Part shown: one piece after another, positions 42,393 to 51,215 of the stretch
Layout of the letters: each line of letters starts with the position of its first letter
How positions within the stretch are numbered: the stretch's first letter is position 1
Assembly (NCBI RefSeq): GCF_900176475.1
Contig: NZ_FWXX01000010.1
Span: 62,001-126,000 of the forward strand
Source: Tropicibacter naphthalenivorans
GTDB lineage: Bacteria > Pseudomonadota > Alphaproteobacteria > Rhodobacterales > Rhodobacteraceae
Length of the DNA stretch: 64,000 nt
Direction of reading: 5' to 3'
Position numbers and translations under genes: made by a program
The notes under the pieces: model-generated
The model's database searches: none
Seen by the model: only the letters and a program-made list of their open reading frames with translations
Told to the model about the DNA's origin: nothing

Positions 42393-44900
42393 TTATTCCG
42401 CCGGGGCGGCCACGGGCGCCGCGCCGCTGCGGGCCGGATCGGCCCGTTCCGACATCGCGGGCGCGACGCGGCGCAGGCGCAGCGCGTTGGTCAGGACAAG
42501 GACCGAGGACAGCGCCATCGCCCCCGCCGCCAGCATCGGCGACAGCAGCACACCCCAGACCGGGTACAGGGCCCCTGCCGCCACCGGGATCAGCGCGGTG
42601 TTGTAGGCGAAGGCCCAGAACAGGTTCTCGCGGATGTTGCGCATGGTCCGGGTCGAGACCTCGACCGCGTTGACCACCCCGCGCAGGTCGCCCGACATCA
42701 AGACCACATCGGCGGATTCGATGGCCACGTCGGTGCCGGTGCCGATGGCAATGCCCACATCCGCATGGGCCAGCTCGGGGGCATCATTGATGCCATCCCC
42801 GACAAAGGCGACGCGGCGGCCTTGGCGCAAGGCCTCCAGCGCGGCGACCTTGCCATCGGGCAGCACCCCGGCGACGACATGATCGATGCCGGTTTCGCGG
42901 GCGATGACATCCGCCGTGGCCTGCTTGTCACCAGTAATCATGGCGACGGTCAGCCCCTTGGCGCGCAGGGCGGCGATGGCCGCCTTGCTGGCGGGTTTCA
43001 CCGGATCGGCCACACCGATCACCGCCGCGACCTGCCCGCCGATGGCGGCGAACAGCGCGGTGCGGCCAGTCTCCGCCAGTTCCGCCTCGCGATCCGCCAA
43101 GGCACTGACATCCACACCTTCACGCGTCATCAAGCGGTCGGCACCGATCAACACCTCCCGGCCCTCGACCTCGGCGCGCACACCGTAGCCCGTGACCGAG
43201 GCAAACCCCGCGATCTGCGGCAGGGTCATCCCCTCGGCCTGTGCGGCACGCACGATCGCCTCGGCGATCGGGTGCTCGGACTGCGCCTCGACAGCGGCCA
43301 CCACGGGCAGCACCCCGGCGCGGTCAAAGCCCGGCGCCAGCACGAGGTCCGTCAATTCCGGGCGACCCTCGGTCACGGTGCCGGTCTTGTCCAAAGCCAC
43401 GACCTGCACGCCATCCAGCGCCTGCAACGCGTCACCCTTGCGAAACAGCACGCCCAGTTCGGCGGCGCGCCCCGTGCCCACCATGATCGAGGTCGGCGTG
43501 GCAAGACCCATCGCACAGGGGCAGGCAATAATCAGCACCGACACACCCGCCACCAAAGCCATGGTCAGCGCGGGCTGCGGCCCGACGACCAACCAGACCA
43601 GCACGGTCAGCACAGCGACGCTCATGACGGCGGGGACGAACCACAGGGTGATGCGGTCGACCAAGCCCTGAATCGGCAGCTTTGCCCCCTGCGCCTCTTT
43701 GACCATGCGGATGATCTGCGCCAGCGTCGTATCCTGCCCGACGCGCCCCGCGCGGACCGTCAGGCTGCCGGTGCCGTTGACCGTGCCGCCGGTCACGCTG
43801 TCGCCAATGGCCTTGGCCGCCGGAACCGGCTCTCCGGTGAGCATGCTTTCATCGACACGGCTGGCGCCCTCTGTCACCTCGCCATCGACGGCAATACGCT
43901 CGCCCGGGCGGACCAGAACGATGTCCCCTTGCGCCAGTTCCTCGACCGGGATTTCCACGGTCTCGCCGCCGCGCAGCACGCGCGCGGTCTTGACCTGCAA
44001 CCCCAGCAGTTTCTCGATGGCGGCACCGGTGCGCCCCTTGGCGCGGGCCTCAAGGAACCGGCCCAGCAGGATCAACACGACGATCACCGCCGCTGCCTCG
44101 AAATAGACGGCACGCAGGGCGTCGGGCAAAAGCCCCGGCAAGAAGGTCGCCACGACCGAATACATATACGCCGCCCCGGTGCCCACCGCGACAAGGCTGT
44201 TCATGTCCGGCGCGCCCTTCAGCAATGCGGGGATGCCCTTGGCGTAGAACATCCGCCCCGGCCCGGCCAGCACGAGGGTCGTCAGCAGGAATTGCAGCAC
44301 CCAGCTGGTCTGCTGGCCGATGGTGGCGTTGATCCAGTGGTGAAAGGCCGGGAAGACATGCCCGCCCATCTCCACGATGAAGACCGGCAGCGCCAGCGCC
44401 GCGGCAAAGGCCATGCGCCGCGACAACGCGCGGGCCTCTTCGGCCTTGCGGGTGCTGCGATCCTCGGTGTCGGTGGCCTCGGCCAGCCGGGCGGGATAGC
44501 CCGCCTGCGTGCTGGTCGCGACCAGCTGGGCCGGGGTGACGGCCCCTTCGGCATAGGTGACGGTGGCGGTTTCGGCGGCGAGGTTCACGTTGACCTCCAG
44601 CACGCCCGGCACCGCCGCCAGCGCACGATCCACCCGCCCGACACAAGACGCGCAGGACATGGACTCGACGGTCATCGTCACCCGCCCGGTGCGCGCCGGA
44701 TAGCCCAGATCGGCCAGCGCAGCCACGACCTCGCCCGCGCGGTCGGGGCTGTCCACCTGCATCCGCGCCGATTCAGACGCGAGGTTCACCGACACGTCGC
44801 TCACGCCCTCCAGAGTCGACAGTCCGCGATCCACGCGGCCCACGCAGGACGCGCAGGACATGCCTTCGACAGACAGGGTCAGGGGAATCGGGTCCGACAT
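42393..44900 (-). CDS. copA: Cu(I)-exporting P1B-type ATPase
   Basis: Copper-exporting ATPase of 835 aa with two N-terminal metal-binding domains, each with GMSCASC or SMSCASC (first pair Cys16/Cys19), eight membrane helices, TGEP, the membrane site CPC ([13 protein letters not shown]), DKTGT and GDGINDAP. It pumps cytosolic Cu(I) to the periplasm. It is divergent from copZ across two back-to-back CueR promoters and is followed by cueR in the same operon. Confidence 0.96.
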   Translation of the reverse strand: MSDPIPLTLSVEGMSCASCVGRVDRGLSTLEGVSDVSVNLASESARMQVDSPDRAGEVVAALADLGYPARTGRVTMTVESMSCASCVGRVDRALAAVPGVLEVNVNLAAETATVTYAEGAVTPAQLVATSTQAGYPARLAEATDTEDRSTRKAEEARALSRRMAFAAALALPVFIVEMGGHVFPAFHHWINATIGQQTSWVLQFLLTTLVLAGPGRMFYAKGIPALLKGAPDMNSLVAVGTGAAYMYSVVATFLPGLLPDALRAVYFEAAAVIVVLILLGRFLEARAKGRTGAAIEKLLGLQVKTARVLRGGETVEIPVEELAQGDIVLVRPGERIAVDGEVTEGASRVDESMLTGEPVPAAKAIGDSVTGGTVNGTGSLTVRAGRVGQDTTLAQIIRMVKEAQGAKLPIQGLVDRITLWFVPAVMSVAVLTVLVWLVVGPQPALTMALVAGVSVLIIACPCAMGLATPTSIMVGTGRAAELGVLFRKGDALQALDGVQVVALDKTGTVTEGRPELTDLVLAPGFDRAGVLPVVAAVEAQSEHPIAEAIVRAAQAEGMTLPQIAGFASVTGYGVRAEVEGREVLIGADRLMTREGVDVSALADREAELAETGRTALFAAIGGQVAAVIGVADPVKPASKAAIAALRAKGLTVAMITGDKQATADVIARETGIDHVVAGVLPDGKVAALEALRQGRRVAFVGDGINDAPELAHADVGIAIGTGTDVAIESADVVLMSGDLRGVVNAVEVSTRTMRNIRENLFWAFAYNTALIPVAAGALYPVWGVLLSPMLAAGAMALSSVLVLTNALRLRRVAPAMSERADPARSGAAPVAAPAE

Positions 44901-44930
44901 GGGGGGCTCCTTCGCTTTGATCTTGCGGCA

Positions 44931-44961
44931 GAGATAGGGCTTCCAGTCACTGGAGGGTCAA
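44931..44961 (-). promoter_or_regulatory. CueR-type promoter of copA-cueR
   Basis: On the minus strand: TTGACC (44961-44956), a 19-base spacer containing the dyad TCCAGTCACTGGA (44942-44954), and TATCTC (44936-44931). The overlong 19-base spacer is the hallmark of MerR-family promoters, which the metal-bound regulator untwists. It lies 31-61 bases before copA. Confidence 0.85.
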
Positions 44962-44997
44962 GGGCCGAAAATAAATTTCTGCGCCGCTCCGACCATC

Positions 44998-45028
44998 TTG
45001 ACCTTCCCCCCGCTGGAACCTCTATCTC
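44998..45028 (+). promoter_or_regulatory. CueR-type promoter of copZ
   Basis: TTGACC (44998-45003), a 19-base spacer with the imperfect dyad ACCTTCC...GGAACCT, and TATCTC (45023-45028). It has the same spacing and -10 as the copA promoter on the other strand. Confidence 0.75.
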
Positions 45029-45059
45029 CCTGTCAGTCAAAATCCGGAAAGGTATGAAC

Positions 45060-45254
45060 ATGGACTTCAAGGTTCCCGACATGAGCTGCGGCCACTGCAC
45101 CTCGGCCATCGAGAAATCGGTCAAATCGGCAGACCCGGCGGCGCAGATCGCCTGCGATCTGGACACCCGCACGGTGCGTATCGACAGCGCGCTCAGCGCC
45201 GATCAGCTGTCGGCTGCGATCAAGGACGCCGGATACGAGTCCACCGCAGCCTGA
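45060..45254 (+). CDS. copZ: CopZ-like copper chaperone
   Basis: Cytosolic heavy-metal-associated domain protein of 64 aa with the motif MSCGHC (VPDMSCGHCTSAIEKSV) and the C-terminal AIKDAGYES typical of this fold. It would hand Cu(I) to CopA or CueR. Start 45060 is set by GGAAAGG 7 bases upstream; ATG 45054 is too close. A long frame open on this strand upstream is antisense to copA and not a gene. Confidence 0.93.
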   Translation: MDFKVPDMSCGHCTSAIEKSVKSADPAAQIACDLDTRTVRIDSALSADQLSAAIKDAGYESTAA

Positions 45255-45261
45255 GCGACAC

Positions 45262-45289
45262 CGCTGCCCGCGCATGGACGCGGGCAGCG
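45262..45289. terminator. Bidirectional terminator after copZ
   Basis: CGCTGCCCGCG (45262-45272) pairs perfectly with CGCGGGCAGCG (45279-45289) around CATGGA. It separates copZ from the convergent ScsC-like gene, which ends 6 bases later. Confidence 0.8.
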
Positions 45290-45294
45290 CACAT

Positions 45295-46026
45295 TCATTC
45301 AGCGGCTTGGCGCGCTTCGGCAACCAGCTTGGCCAATTGGTCGGTTTCAACGAAACCGGGCACCAATGCGTCGCCGATCACGAAAGACGGGGTGCCGTTG
45401 AACCCAAGCGCCTGCGTCAACTGCATCGAGGTCGCGATATGGTCTTCGACTTCCGGGGCATCCATGTCGGCACGTAATTGCTCGATGTCCAGACCCACCT
45501 CTTCGGCCACGCGTAGCACGCTGGCCTCTTCGGCGCGGCCTTCGTTACCCATCATCGCCCAATGGAAGTCTTCGTATTTTCCCTGCTTGCGGGCCGCCAG
45601 CGCAGCCTTTGCGGCAAAGACCGAGCCGTCGCCGAGAATCGGCCATTCGCGATAAACCAGACGGATGTTCGGATCCGCGTCGATGAGCGCGCGGACCTCG
45701 GGTTTCACGCGGCGGCAATAGGGGCAGTTGTAGTCAAAGAACTCGACCACGGTCACGTCGCCGTCGGGATTGCCCAGCACCGGGGCGTTCGGGTCATTCT
45801 CGATCAACTCGCGCTGTGTGTCCAGCGCACGCGCCTGCGCATCGGCCTGCGCGCCCGCCTGACGTTGCTCAAGGATCGCCACCGCTTCCATCACGATTTC
45901 CGGGTTCTCGCGTATCGCTTCGAGAACCAGCTCCTTGATCCGCGCCTCGTCGAGATCCTGCGCCAGGGTCGGCAACGGCGTCAGCGCGACCAGCGCCAGA
46001 GCAAGTATGGGGGTTTTGAATGTCAT
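45295..46026 (-). CDS. DsbA-family thiol oxidoreductase, ScsC-like
   Basis: Periplasmic thioredoxin-fold protein of 243 aa. After a signal peptide (MTFKTPILALALVALTPLPT) and an N-terminal helical extension (residues ~25-80, probably for oligomerisation as in ScsC/Com1 types) comes the DsbA domain with VEFFDYNCPYC and the cis-Pro loop FNGTPSFVIGD. CPYC is the redox pair. With a DsbD/ScsB-like protein at 51445 it resembles the Scs (suppressor of copper sensitivity) system, which repairs copper-damaged thiols. Last gene of the long minus-strand operon. Confidence 0.9.
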   Translation of the reverse strand: MTFKTPILALALVALTPLPTLAQDLDEARIKELVLEAIRENPEIVMEAVAILEQRQAGAQADAQARALDTQRELIENDPNAPVLGNPDGDVTVVEFFDYNCPYCRRVKPEVRALIDADPNIRLVYREWPILGDGSVFAAKAALAARKQGKYEDFHWAMMGNEGRAEEASVLRVAEEVGLDIEQLRADMDAPEVEDHIATSMQLTQALGFNGTPSFVIGDALVPGFVETDQLAKLVAEARQAAE

Positions 46027-46027
46027 G

Positions 46028-46465
46028 TCAGTTGTCTCCGTTTTCCATGTCGGCCTTGCTGCGTTCGGCCTGCACCTGCTGGGTCCGGTCTGGCCAGGTG
46101 GAGCGGATGTAGGCGAGGATGTTCCTGATCTGTTGATCGCTCAGTCGGTCGTCAAAGCCGGGCATGCCGCTATCGAACTCCATGCCCTGCTGTGCCATGA
46201 AGCCCTTGCCGCCCAGCTTGGTATAGCCGAACAGCACGCGGTCGCTGTGATGCCAGGTGTGGCCGGTTTCGTCATGCGGCGGGGCAGGCAGTCGGCCATC
46301 CGGGCCGGGCGCGCGCCAGTCGGGCTGCCCCTGCAACTCGGCCCCGTGGCAAGAGGCGCAATTCTCGGCATACAAGACCTCGCCTTCGGCGATATCCGGC
46401 GTGTCGGCCAATGCGGTCTGCGCCAGAACCAGCGCGGCCCCGATGATGGATACTGACCCCTTCAT
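46028..46465 (-). CDS. Monohaem cytochrome c
   Basis: Periplasmic class I c-type cytochrome of 145 aa with a signal peptide (VSIIGAALVLAQTALA), haem motif CASCH (YAENCASCHGAELQG) and a probable axial Met in SGMPGFDDRLSD, plus an LAYIRSTWP end typical of this group. Start 46465 overlaps the oxidase stop by 4 bases. It may accept electrons from the multicopper oxidase partner or feed it. Confidence 0.9.
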   Translation of the reverse strand: MKGSVSIIGAALVLAQTALADTPDIAEGEVLYAENCASCHGAELQGQPDWRAPGPDGRLPAPPHDETGHTWHHSDRVLFGYTKLGGKGFMAQQGMEFDSGMPGFDDRLSDQQIRNILAYIRSTWPDRTQQVQAERSKADMENGDN

Positions 46466-47847
46466 GTGACCTCCAACCATGTGGTCATGCCGGACGCGGC
46501 GTGTTCAAGCATGTGGCAATGGAAGAGCCACTTGCCCGGGTTGTCCGCGACAAAGGCGATTTCCCGGGTCTCGTTCGCGCCGATCAGCAGCGTGTCGCGC
46601 ATCGATCCTGTCTTACCTTGGGTGACCTCACGGAAGTGCATACCGTGAAGGTGCATGGCGTGGGGAAATACGGTGTCATTGGTGATCGCGACCCGCGCGT
46701 GGTCGCCCCGCGACAGCGTCGTCAAGGGCGTGTCGGGCATATTCGCCACGTCGTTCAACGCCCAGAAATAGCCCGCTGCCGCGAGCTGGCGAAAGCCCTT
46801 GCGTTCACCGTTCAGCACCGCCGCGTTCATCCGTCCCATCGCGCCGCCCGACATGTACAGCTTGACTGGCGTGGCATTGGCCAGATCGAGCAAATCCATT
46901 CGCGGATTGGGTGGCAACGCGGCGGGGGCGGCGCGAGCCACCTGCGCACCCTGCCCCGTCACCGTAAAGGCCACCTGCGGAAAGGGTTCATTGGTATCGA
47001 CATTCAACAGCGCCGCCGGTTCGCCCTGCGCGGCGGTGATGTCGACGAACAAGTCGATCCGCTGCGCCGGACCCAGCAGGAGCGTGTCCGCGACCGGCTG
47101 CGGCTGTGCCAAGGGCATCCCGTCAAGTGCGACGGTCCAGCCCGTCATCCCCTGTAGCCGCAGCGCAAAAATGCGCGCGTTGGCGGCATTGATCAGGCGC
47201 AGCCGCAGTCGGTCGTTCCGCTGTGCCGTCAGGGTCAGATTATACTGACCGTTGGTGGTGACGTAGTTCCCGCTTCGCCCGCCGTGGCTCATCATCATCG
47301 GCTGGTCAAACGTGTCGGCGATCTGACCGGTTTCAGGGTCGATCAGCCAGTCGTCGAGGATCAGCACCTCGTCGCGATCCACGTCAGGGGCATGAGGCTC
47401 TTCGACGATCAACGCACCGCGCAGTCCGCGCGCAACCTGCACGTATGATCGGTTATGCGCGTGATACCAATAAGTTCCGGCATCCGGCACGGTGAAGTCA
47501 TAATCAAAGGTCTCGCCCGGCCGCACCGCGTCCTGCGTCAGGCCCGACACACCGTCCATGACGTTGTCGATGCGGATGCCATGCCAATGCACGGAGGTGG
47601 CCTCGGGCAGGTCATTGACCAGTTGTCGTTGCACGCGCGCGCCTTGCGGCACACGGATCTCGGTGCCGGGGACCGCGCCGTCATAGCCCCAGATGCGCGT
47701 CTGCGGGTAACCATTGGGCAGCAGTTGCAGGCTGGCCTCGCGCGTGACCAGAGGTATGGCACCGCTGAGGGACTGCGCCCGCAGTGGCAGGCCCAGACCC
47801 GCCGCCGCCCCCGCGAGGGCAAGGAAAGTGCGCCGCGTGTATGTCAT
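46462..47847 (-). CDS. Multicopper oxidase, CueO-like (second)
   Basis: Periplasmic enzyme of 461 aa with a Tat signal (TRRTFLALAGAAAGLGLPL). Copper ligands are HWHG (VHWHGIRI), HAH (YWYHAHNR), HLHGMHF and HCHMLEH. Start 47847 is preferred over 47880 for the signal. Its sequence parallels the oxidase at 33921 (YVQVARGLRGALIVEE versus YEQVSRGLFGAFIVEE), so the two are paralogues within one window. Surrounded by cytochromes c, which suggests that it is coupled to periplasmic electron transfer. Confidence 0.92.
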   Translation of the reverse strand: MTYTRRTFLALAGAAAGLGLPLRAQSLSGAIPLVTREASLQLLPNGYPQTRIWGYDGAVPGTEIRVPQGARVQRQLVNDLPEATSVHWHGIRIDNVMDGVSGLTQDAVRPGETFDYDFTVPDAGTYWYHAHNRSYVQVARGLRGALIVEEPHAPDVDRDEVLILDDWLIDPETGQIADTFDQPMMMSHGGRSGNYVTTNGQYNLTLTAQRNDRLRLRLINAANARIFALRLQGMTGWTVALDGMPLAQPQPVADTLLLGPAQRIDLFVDITAAQGEPAALLNVDTNEPFPQVAFTVTGQGAQVARAAPAALPPNPRMDLLDLANATPVKLYMSGGAMGRMNAAVLNGERKGFRQLAAAGYFWALNDVANMPDTPLTTLSRGDHARVAITNDTVFPHAMHLHGMHFREVTQGKTGSMRDTLLIGANETREIAFVADNPGKWLFHCHMLEHAASGMTTWLEVT

Positions 47848-47873
47848 ACGCTTGTGTCCTTTGCAGGGGACGA

Positions 47874-47888
47874 GGGCCACCGTGGCCC
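47874..47888 (-). other. Intercistronic hairpin
   Basis: GGGCCAC-C-GTGGCCC forms a 7-bp perfect inverted repeat in the 55-base gap between the dihaem cytochrome and multicopper oxidase genes. Without a T run it is unlikely to be a full terminator; it could stabilise or attenuate the message. Confidence 0.4.
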
Positions 47889-47902
47889 CCGCCCGTCTCG
47901 TG

Positions 47903-48808
47903 TCAGTCCGTCTGCCCGCCGTCTTCGCCTTGCAGAAGGTAGGTCGCCATGGCGGTCCGGTCCTCGGGTGTCATGAAGCGCGTGTTCTCGCGCACCACTT
48001 CGGACATGCTTCCACCAAAGGCATCACCCGAAGGCGTCAACCCGGTTTCCAGCGCATACGCCAGCGCCGAAACCGTCCAGCCGCCCTCTTCCAGCGCCTG
48101 CGGTTGAATCGAGGGTGCCTTGCTGCCGCCGGGCAGAGCCGCGTTTCCGGCGAACCGTGCAGCAAGGTCTCGCCCCCCGGCAAGATTGCGGGGGGTATGG
48201 CAGGCACCGCAATGGGCTGGGCCGCGGACCAGTTCCCGTCCCCGGTTCCATGCGTCGCTGCGGCCCTCGACCGGCCGGGTGTCCGGGTCGTGGAGAAAGG
48301 CCGCGCGCCACAGTTTCAGCCCCCAACGCTGATCGAAGGGGAACCCCACCACATGATCGGGCGCAGGGTCTGCAACGGGCGGCACCGTCTGGAACGCCGC
48401 CCAGAGATCGGCGATGTCCTGATCGGTGAAGTCCGCGTAAAACGCATAGGGAAAGGCCGGATAATACGGGGTTCCGTTTGGCCCGACCCCCTGCCGGACC
48501 GCCCTTGCGAATTGCTCGACCGTCCAGTTGCCAAGGCCACTGACCGGGTCAGTGGTCAGATTTGGCGGGTGGAACGTGCCAAAAGGCGTATCCAGCGGCG
48601 CGCCGCCCGCAAGAGGCGCACCGCCTGCCTCGAAATTCGAGTGGCAAGAGATGCAGCCGCTGGCCCGTGCGAGATAGGCACCGCGATCAACATTGCCTGA
48701 CAAGGTGATCGGGACGGTGGCAGCGCCGACCGGCCAGACGACCAGCGACACCACCCCCGCAAGCGCGACCGTGCCCAGCACCGCCGCGCCCATAAGGATG
48801 CGACGCAT
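47903..48808 (-). CDS. Dihaem cytochrome c
   Basis: Periplasmic dihaem cytochrome of 301 aa. An N-terminal membrane anchor or signal (MGAAVLGTVALAGVVSLVVW) is followed by CISCH (ASGCISCHSNFEAGG) and CGACH (AHCGACHTPRNLAGG). The spacing and NLTTDPVSGLGNWT resemble the cytochrome subunits of membrane dehydrogenases (alcohol/gluconate type), but no dehydrogenase is encoded here. Probably an electron carrier within the copper operon. Adjacent genes are 2-3 bases apart. Confidence 0.9.
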   Translation of the reverse strand: MRRILMGAAVLGTVALAGVVSLVVWPVGAATVPITLSGNVDRGAYLARASGCISCHSNFEAGGAPLAGGAPLDTPFGTFHPPNLTTDPVSGLGNWTVEQFARAVRQGVGPNGTPYYPAFPYAFYADFTDQDIADLWAAFQTVPPVADPAPDHVVGFPFDQRWGLKLWRAAFLHDPDTRPVEGRSDAWNRGRELVRGPAHCGACHTPRNLAGGRDLAARFAGNAALPGGSKAPSIQPQALEEGGWTVSALAYALETGLTPSGDAFGGSMSEVVRENTRFMTPEDRTAMATYLLQGEDGGQTD

Positions 48809-48810
48809 GG

Positions 48811-49377
48811 TCAGTCATCCTCGGCGCGGAAGCGCGCATGGCAGGCGGAACAGACCTGCGTGGTCATGTTGAAGGCCGCATCGGCGGGCATGGCACCGAT
48901 GGCCTCAGCGCTCATCATGTCGGCTGAGTCGCCCATCATGGACCCGCCCCCCATCATGCTGCTCCCGCCCATCATGGCACCAGCGCCCATGCTGCCATCG
49001 CTTCCCAGACCGTTGGCCGCCGCCAATTCCAGCCCGCGCGCATAGGTTTCCAACTGGTCAGCCAGATCAGTGAAGCGGGCCCAGTCCTGCCAGATCTCAT
49101 CCTTGGCCTCCGACGGGGCACCGCCGCTGCCTTCGGGGAATTGCTCTGTCAGGGCTTTGCCGGCATGGGCCTGAAAGGTGAGGGCGGCGGCGCGCAGGGC
49201 CTCCGCGTTATAGGCCGTTTCGCCGCGCATCATGGGAGTGACGGTTTTCACCGCCTTTCCCATCGCCATCATGGCCTCCATGCGTTCCTTGACGATGCCT
49301 GTGGCGCTGCCATGGGCAAGTGCGGTCACGGTGGTGCCGGCAATCAGGATGGCGGCGGTCAAAGTCGTTTTTTTCAT
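48811..49377 (-). CDS. Cytochrome c'-like (class II) protein
   Basis: Periplasmic protein of 188 aa: signal peptide, then a helical bundle (KERMEAMMAMGKAVKTVTPM and LRAAALTFQAHAGKALTEQF) with the haem motif CSACH near the C-terminus (VCSACHARFRAEDD), as in class II cytochromes c. It has an unusual Met/Gly-rich insertion (SMGAGAMMGGSSMMGGGSMM) that could bind Cu(I). Start 49377 begins the signal peptide. The insertion is the main difference from normal cytochrome c'. Confidence 0.88.
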   Translation of the reverse strand: MKKTTLTAAILIAGTTVTALAHGSATGIVKERMEAMMAMGKAVKTVTPMMRGETAYNAEALRAAALTFQAHAGKALTEQFPEGSGGAPSEAKDEIWQDWARFTDLADQLETYARGLELAAANGLGSDGSMGAGAMMGGSSMMGGGSMMGDSADMMSAEAIGAMPADAAFNMTTQVCSACHARFRAEDD

Positions 49378-49415
49378 AGTCTCATGTCTCCGTTGATCGT
49401 TTTTCAGCTGAGTCA

Positions 49416-49730
49416 TCAGACACGATATCGCGGCGGGGGTGGATCATCGGTAAAGCGCCAACCCTCGTCCAACCGAGCCTCCGAAAGCCGTGGCGTGTCG
49501 AGCCGAACAGGTGTGACCTCCGGCATATGAAGCGCAAGGAAGATCACCGCAGGGGCGCAGTCGATACCGGGGTGGCAATGGCCCTGTGCCTCGGAATCAT
49601 GCACATGGTCCTCGACGGAGGCGATCCGGCGGCTTTCGGGATGCGGGTCGAACTCGGTCACGCCAAGCGACGCCAGCACCATCGTGCAGAGCAACACCAG
49701 ACACAGCCGAAGTCCCACCCGAACCCGCAT
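49416..49730 (-). CDS. Small exported His/Cys-containing protein
   Basis: Protein of 104 aa with an N-terminal hydrophobic segment (RLCLVLLCTMVLASLGV) and a His/Cys region (HVHDSEAQGHCHPGIDCAP) suited to metal binding, ending in a proline-rich DDPPPPRYRV. No family is certain. The ATG overlaps the upstream stop by one base (TGATG), so translation is coupled. Comparable in kind to the protein at 37741. Confidence 0.68.
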   Translation of the reverse strand: MRVRVGLRLCLVLLCTMVLASLGVTEFDPHPESRRIASVEDHVHDSEAQGHCHPGIDCAPAVIFLALHMPEVTPVRLDTPRLSEARLDEGWRFTDDPPPPRYRV

Positions 49731-50188
49731 CAGTTGATCCCGTTCGCCCGCTGCAATTCCCGCACATAGGCGACGATCATCTTGACGTCGCCGTCGGTCA
49801 CGCCGTCGATTTTCGGCATGTTGCCGAAGTTCCAGTGATGAGATTGCACGCCGTTCTTGGCTGCCATGAGAAAGGCCATGTCGCCATGATGGTTCGGCTC
49901 GTAGATCTTGTGGACCAGCGGCGGCGCGATGCCGTTCTGTCCTGCGGCGTTATCGCCATGACACTTGGCGCAGGCCGCTTCGAACATGGTCTTGCCCAGC
50001 TTTGCACTGGCCGACAGGTCATCGGGAAGAGAGACCTCGGCAATGGGCGCACCTTCAGCAATATTGCTGGTGTCCGGCGGCACCATCGAATGCCCTTGCG
50101 GCGCGTCCTGCGCGCCAAACACCTGCCATCCCAGTGCCGCGACACCACCGATCAGAACGACCCCGATCAGGCCCGTCAACTTGTCCAT
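49730..50188 (-). CDS. Membrane-anchored cytochrome c
   Basis: Monohaem cytochrome c of 152 aa with an uncleaved-looking N-terminal anchor (LTGLIGVVLIGGVAALGWQV), haem motif CAKCH (EAACAKCHGDNAAGQNG), axial Met in NFGNMPKIDG and the closing MIVAYVRELQRANGI. It heads the cytochrome cluster, just downstream of the L,D-transpeptidase gene. Confidence 0.9.
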   Translation of the reverse strand: MDKLTGLIGVVLIGGVAALGWQVFGAQDAPQGHSMVPPDTSNIAEGAPIAEVSLPDDLSASAKLGKTMFEAACAKCHGDNAAGQNGIAPPLVHKIYEPNHHGDMAFLMAAKNGVQSHHWNFGNMPKIDGVTDGDVKMIVAYVRELQRANGIN

Positions 50189-50212
50189 CTTGTCTGTCCT
50201 GCTTGTTTGATT

Positions 50213-50779
50213 TCAGATCAGTTTGACCTGTGTGCCAAGCGGCGCGCGGTCGTAGACCTCTTCGATCTGTCGGTTGTAGAGACCAATGCAACCGTTCGAG
50301 GACTTGCGTCCGATCTTGCGCGTGTCCTGCGTTCCGTGGATCCGGTAGTAGGTCCATGACAGGTATAGCGCCCGTGTTCCCAGGGGATTGGTCGGGTCGC
50401 CGCCCTCGACATATGCGGGCCATTCCGGGTTGCGTTCGCGCATCGACGGGGTCGGCGCCCAGCCGGGATTCTTGCGTTTTTCGACGACTTCGGTGTAGCC
50501 ACGCTTGGTCAGTTCATCCGTCAGCGGAACCGATGTCGGATAGATCCGCATTTCACCCTCTGCAGTCCAGTGCTGCAGCATCTTGCTGGCGGTGTCGGCG
50601 ATGATGATGCCCTTGCCAAGGTTATCGAAATGGTCATGCCAGTCATGGGTCCGAAATGCCGAGATGTTGCGCCGTTGCACATCCCCGGCGGCGCGCAGGA
50701 TGCCCGGCGCTCCGATCAGACCGGCAGAGGCCATGGCCGCGCGCAGAACGGCGCGACGCGTCTGTTTCTGTCTGGTCAT
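50213..50779 (-). CDS. L,D-transpeptidase (YkuD), second
   Basis: Periplasmic L,D-transpeptidase of 188 aa with a twin-arginine-like signal (TRRAVLRAAMASAGLIGAPG). The active site is IHGTQDTRKIGRKSSNGCIG with the catalytic Cys. Start 50779 is favoured by GGAGG 8 bases upstream; ATG 50785 is too close. First gene of the long minus-strand copper/cytochrome operon. It is only distantly similar to the enzyme at 35278, so these are not a simple recent duplication. Confidence 0.92.
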   Translation of the reverse strand: MTRQKQTRRAVLRAAMASAGLIGAPGILRAAGDVQRRNISAFRTHDWHDHFDNLGKGIIIADTASKMLQHWTAEGEMRIYPTSVPLTDELTKRGYTEVVEKRKNPGWAPTPSMRERNPEWPAYVEGGDPTNPLGTRALYLSWTYYRIHGTQDTRKIGRKSSNGCIGLYNRQIEEVYDRAPLGTQVKLI

Positions 50780-50874
50780 GGTCATACCCTCCGTCAACTT
50801 TGGCAATGATAGATACAGGCCGGGCCGCACACATCAATCGCAGCAGGGCCAGAGAAATGTATCTGTTTGTATCC

Positions 50875-50905
50875 TTGACCTTCCGCTGCCGGAGGGTGGC
50901 ATAAC
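50875..50905 (+). promoter_or_regulatory. CueR-type promoter of the scsB operon
   Basis: TTGACC (50875-50880), a 19-base spacer and CATAAC (50900-50905). The spacer and -35 carry the dyad ACCTTCCG-CTGC-CGGAGGGT (7 of 8 pairs). The geometry equals that of the copA and copZ promoters, so copper induction of the downstream genes through CueR is likely. Confidence 0.75.
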
Positions 50906-50937
50906 CGCCATCGACGACACCGCGAAAGGATTGGGCG

Positions 50938-51210
50938 ATGAAGGATGACAGGCACTCTGCCAGGGGCGCAGGAAAGCTGATGCATTGGGGCATGATGGCC
51001 TGCTGCGCCGTGATGCTGCTGCCGATCGCCGGATATTTCATCGGCGGCGGCACATTGTCGGGGCTGGGATCGAATGCACTGGCCTTTGCGCCGCTGGTGC
51101 TATGCGTCGGTGCGCACCTTGTCATGCACAAGATGATGGGCAAATCGTGCCACAGCCACGACACTGCCAAATCCGAGGCGCGCTCGGAGCGCCGCCCCGA
51201 GGAGGCCTGA
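50938..51210 (+). CDS. Small membrane protein, DUF2933-like
   Basis: Protein of 90 aa with two membrane helices (LMHWGMMACCAVMLLPIAGY and ALAFAPLVLCVGAHLVMH) and a His/Cys-containing tail (KMMGKSCHSHD). It resembles the small DUF2933-type proteins found in copper and silver resistance loci. First gene after the CueR-type promoter; AAAGGA lies before the ATG. Confidence 0.75.
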   Translation: MKDDRHSARGAGKLMHWGMMACCAVMLLPIAGYFIGGGTLSGLGSNALAFAPLVLCVGAHLVMHKMMGKSCHSHDTAKSEARSERRPEEA

Positions 51211-51215
51211 AGGAC

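Noticed and set aside
42333-45254. 973-codon plus-strand frame
   Set aside because: It is antisense to copA over nearly its whole length; only the last 64 codons (copZ) are real.
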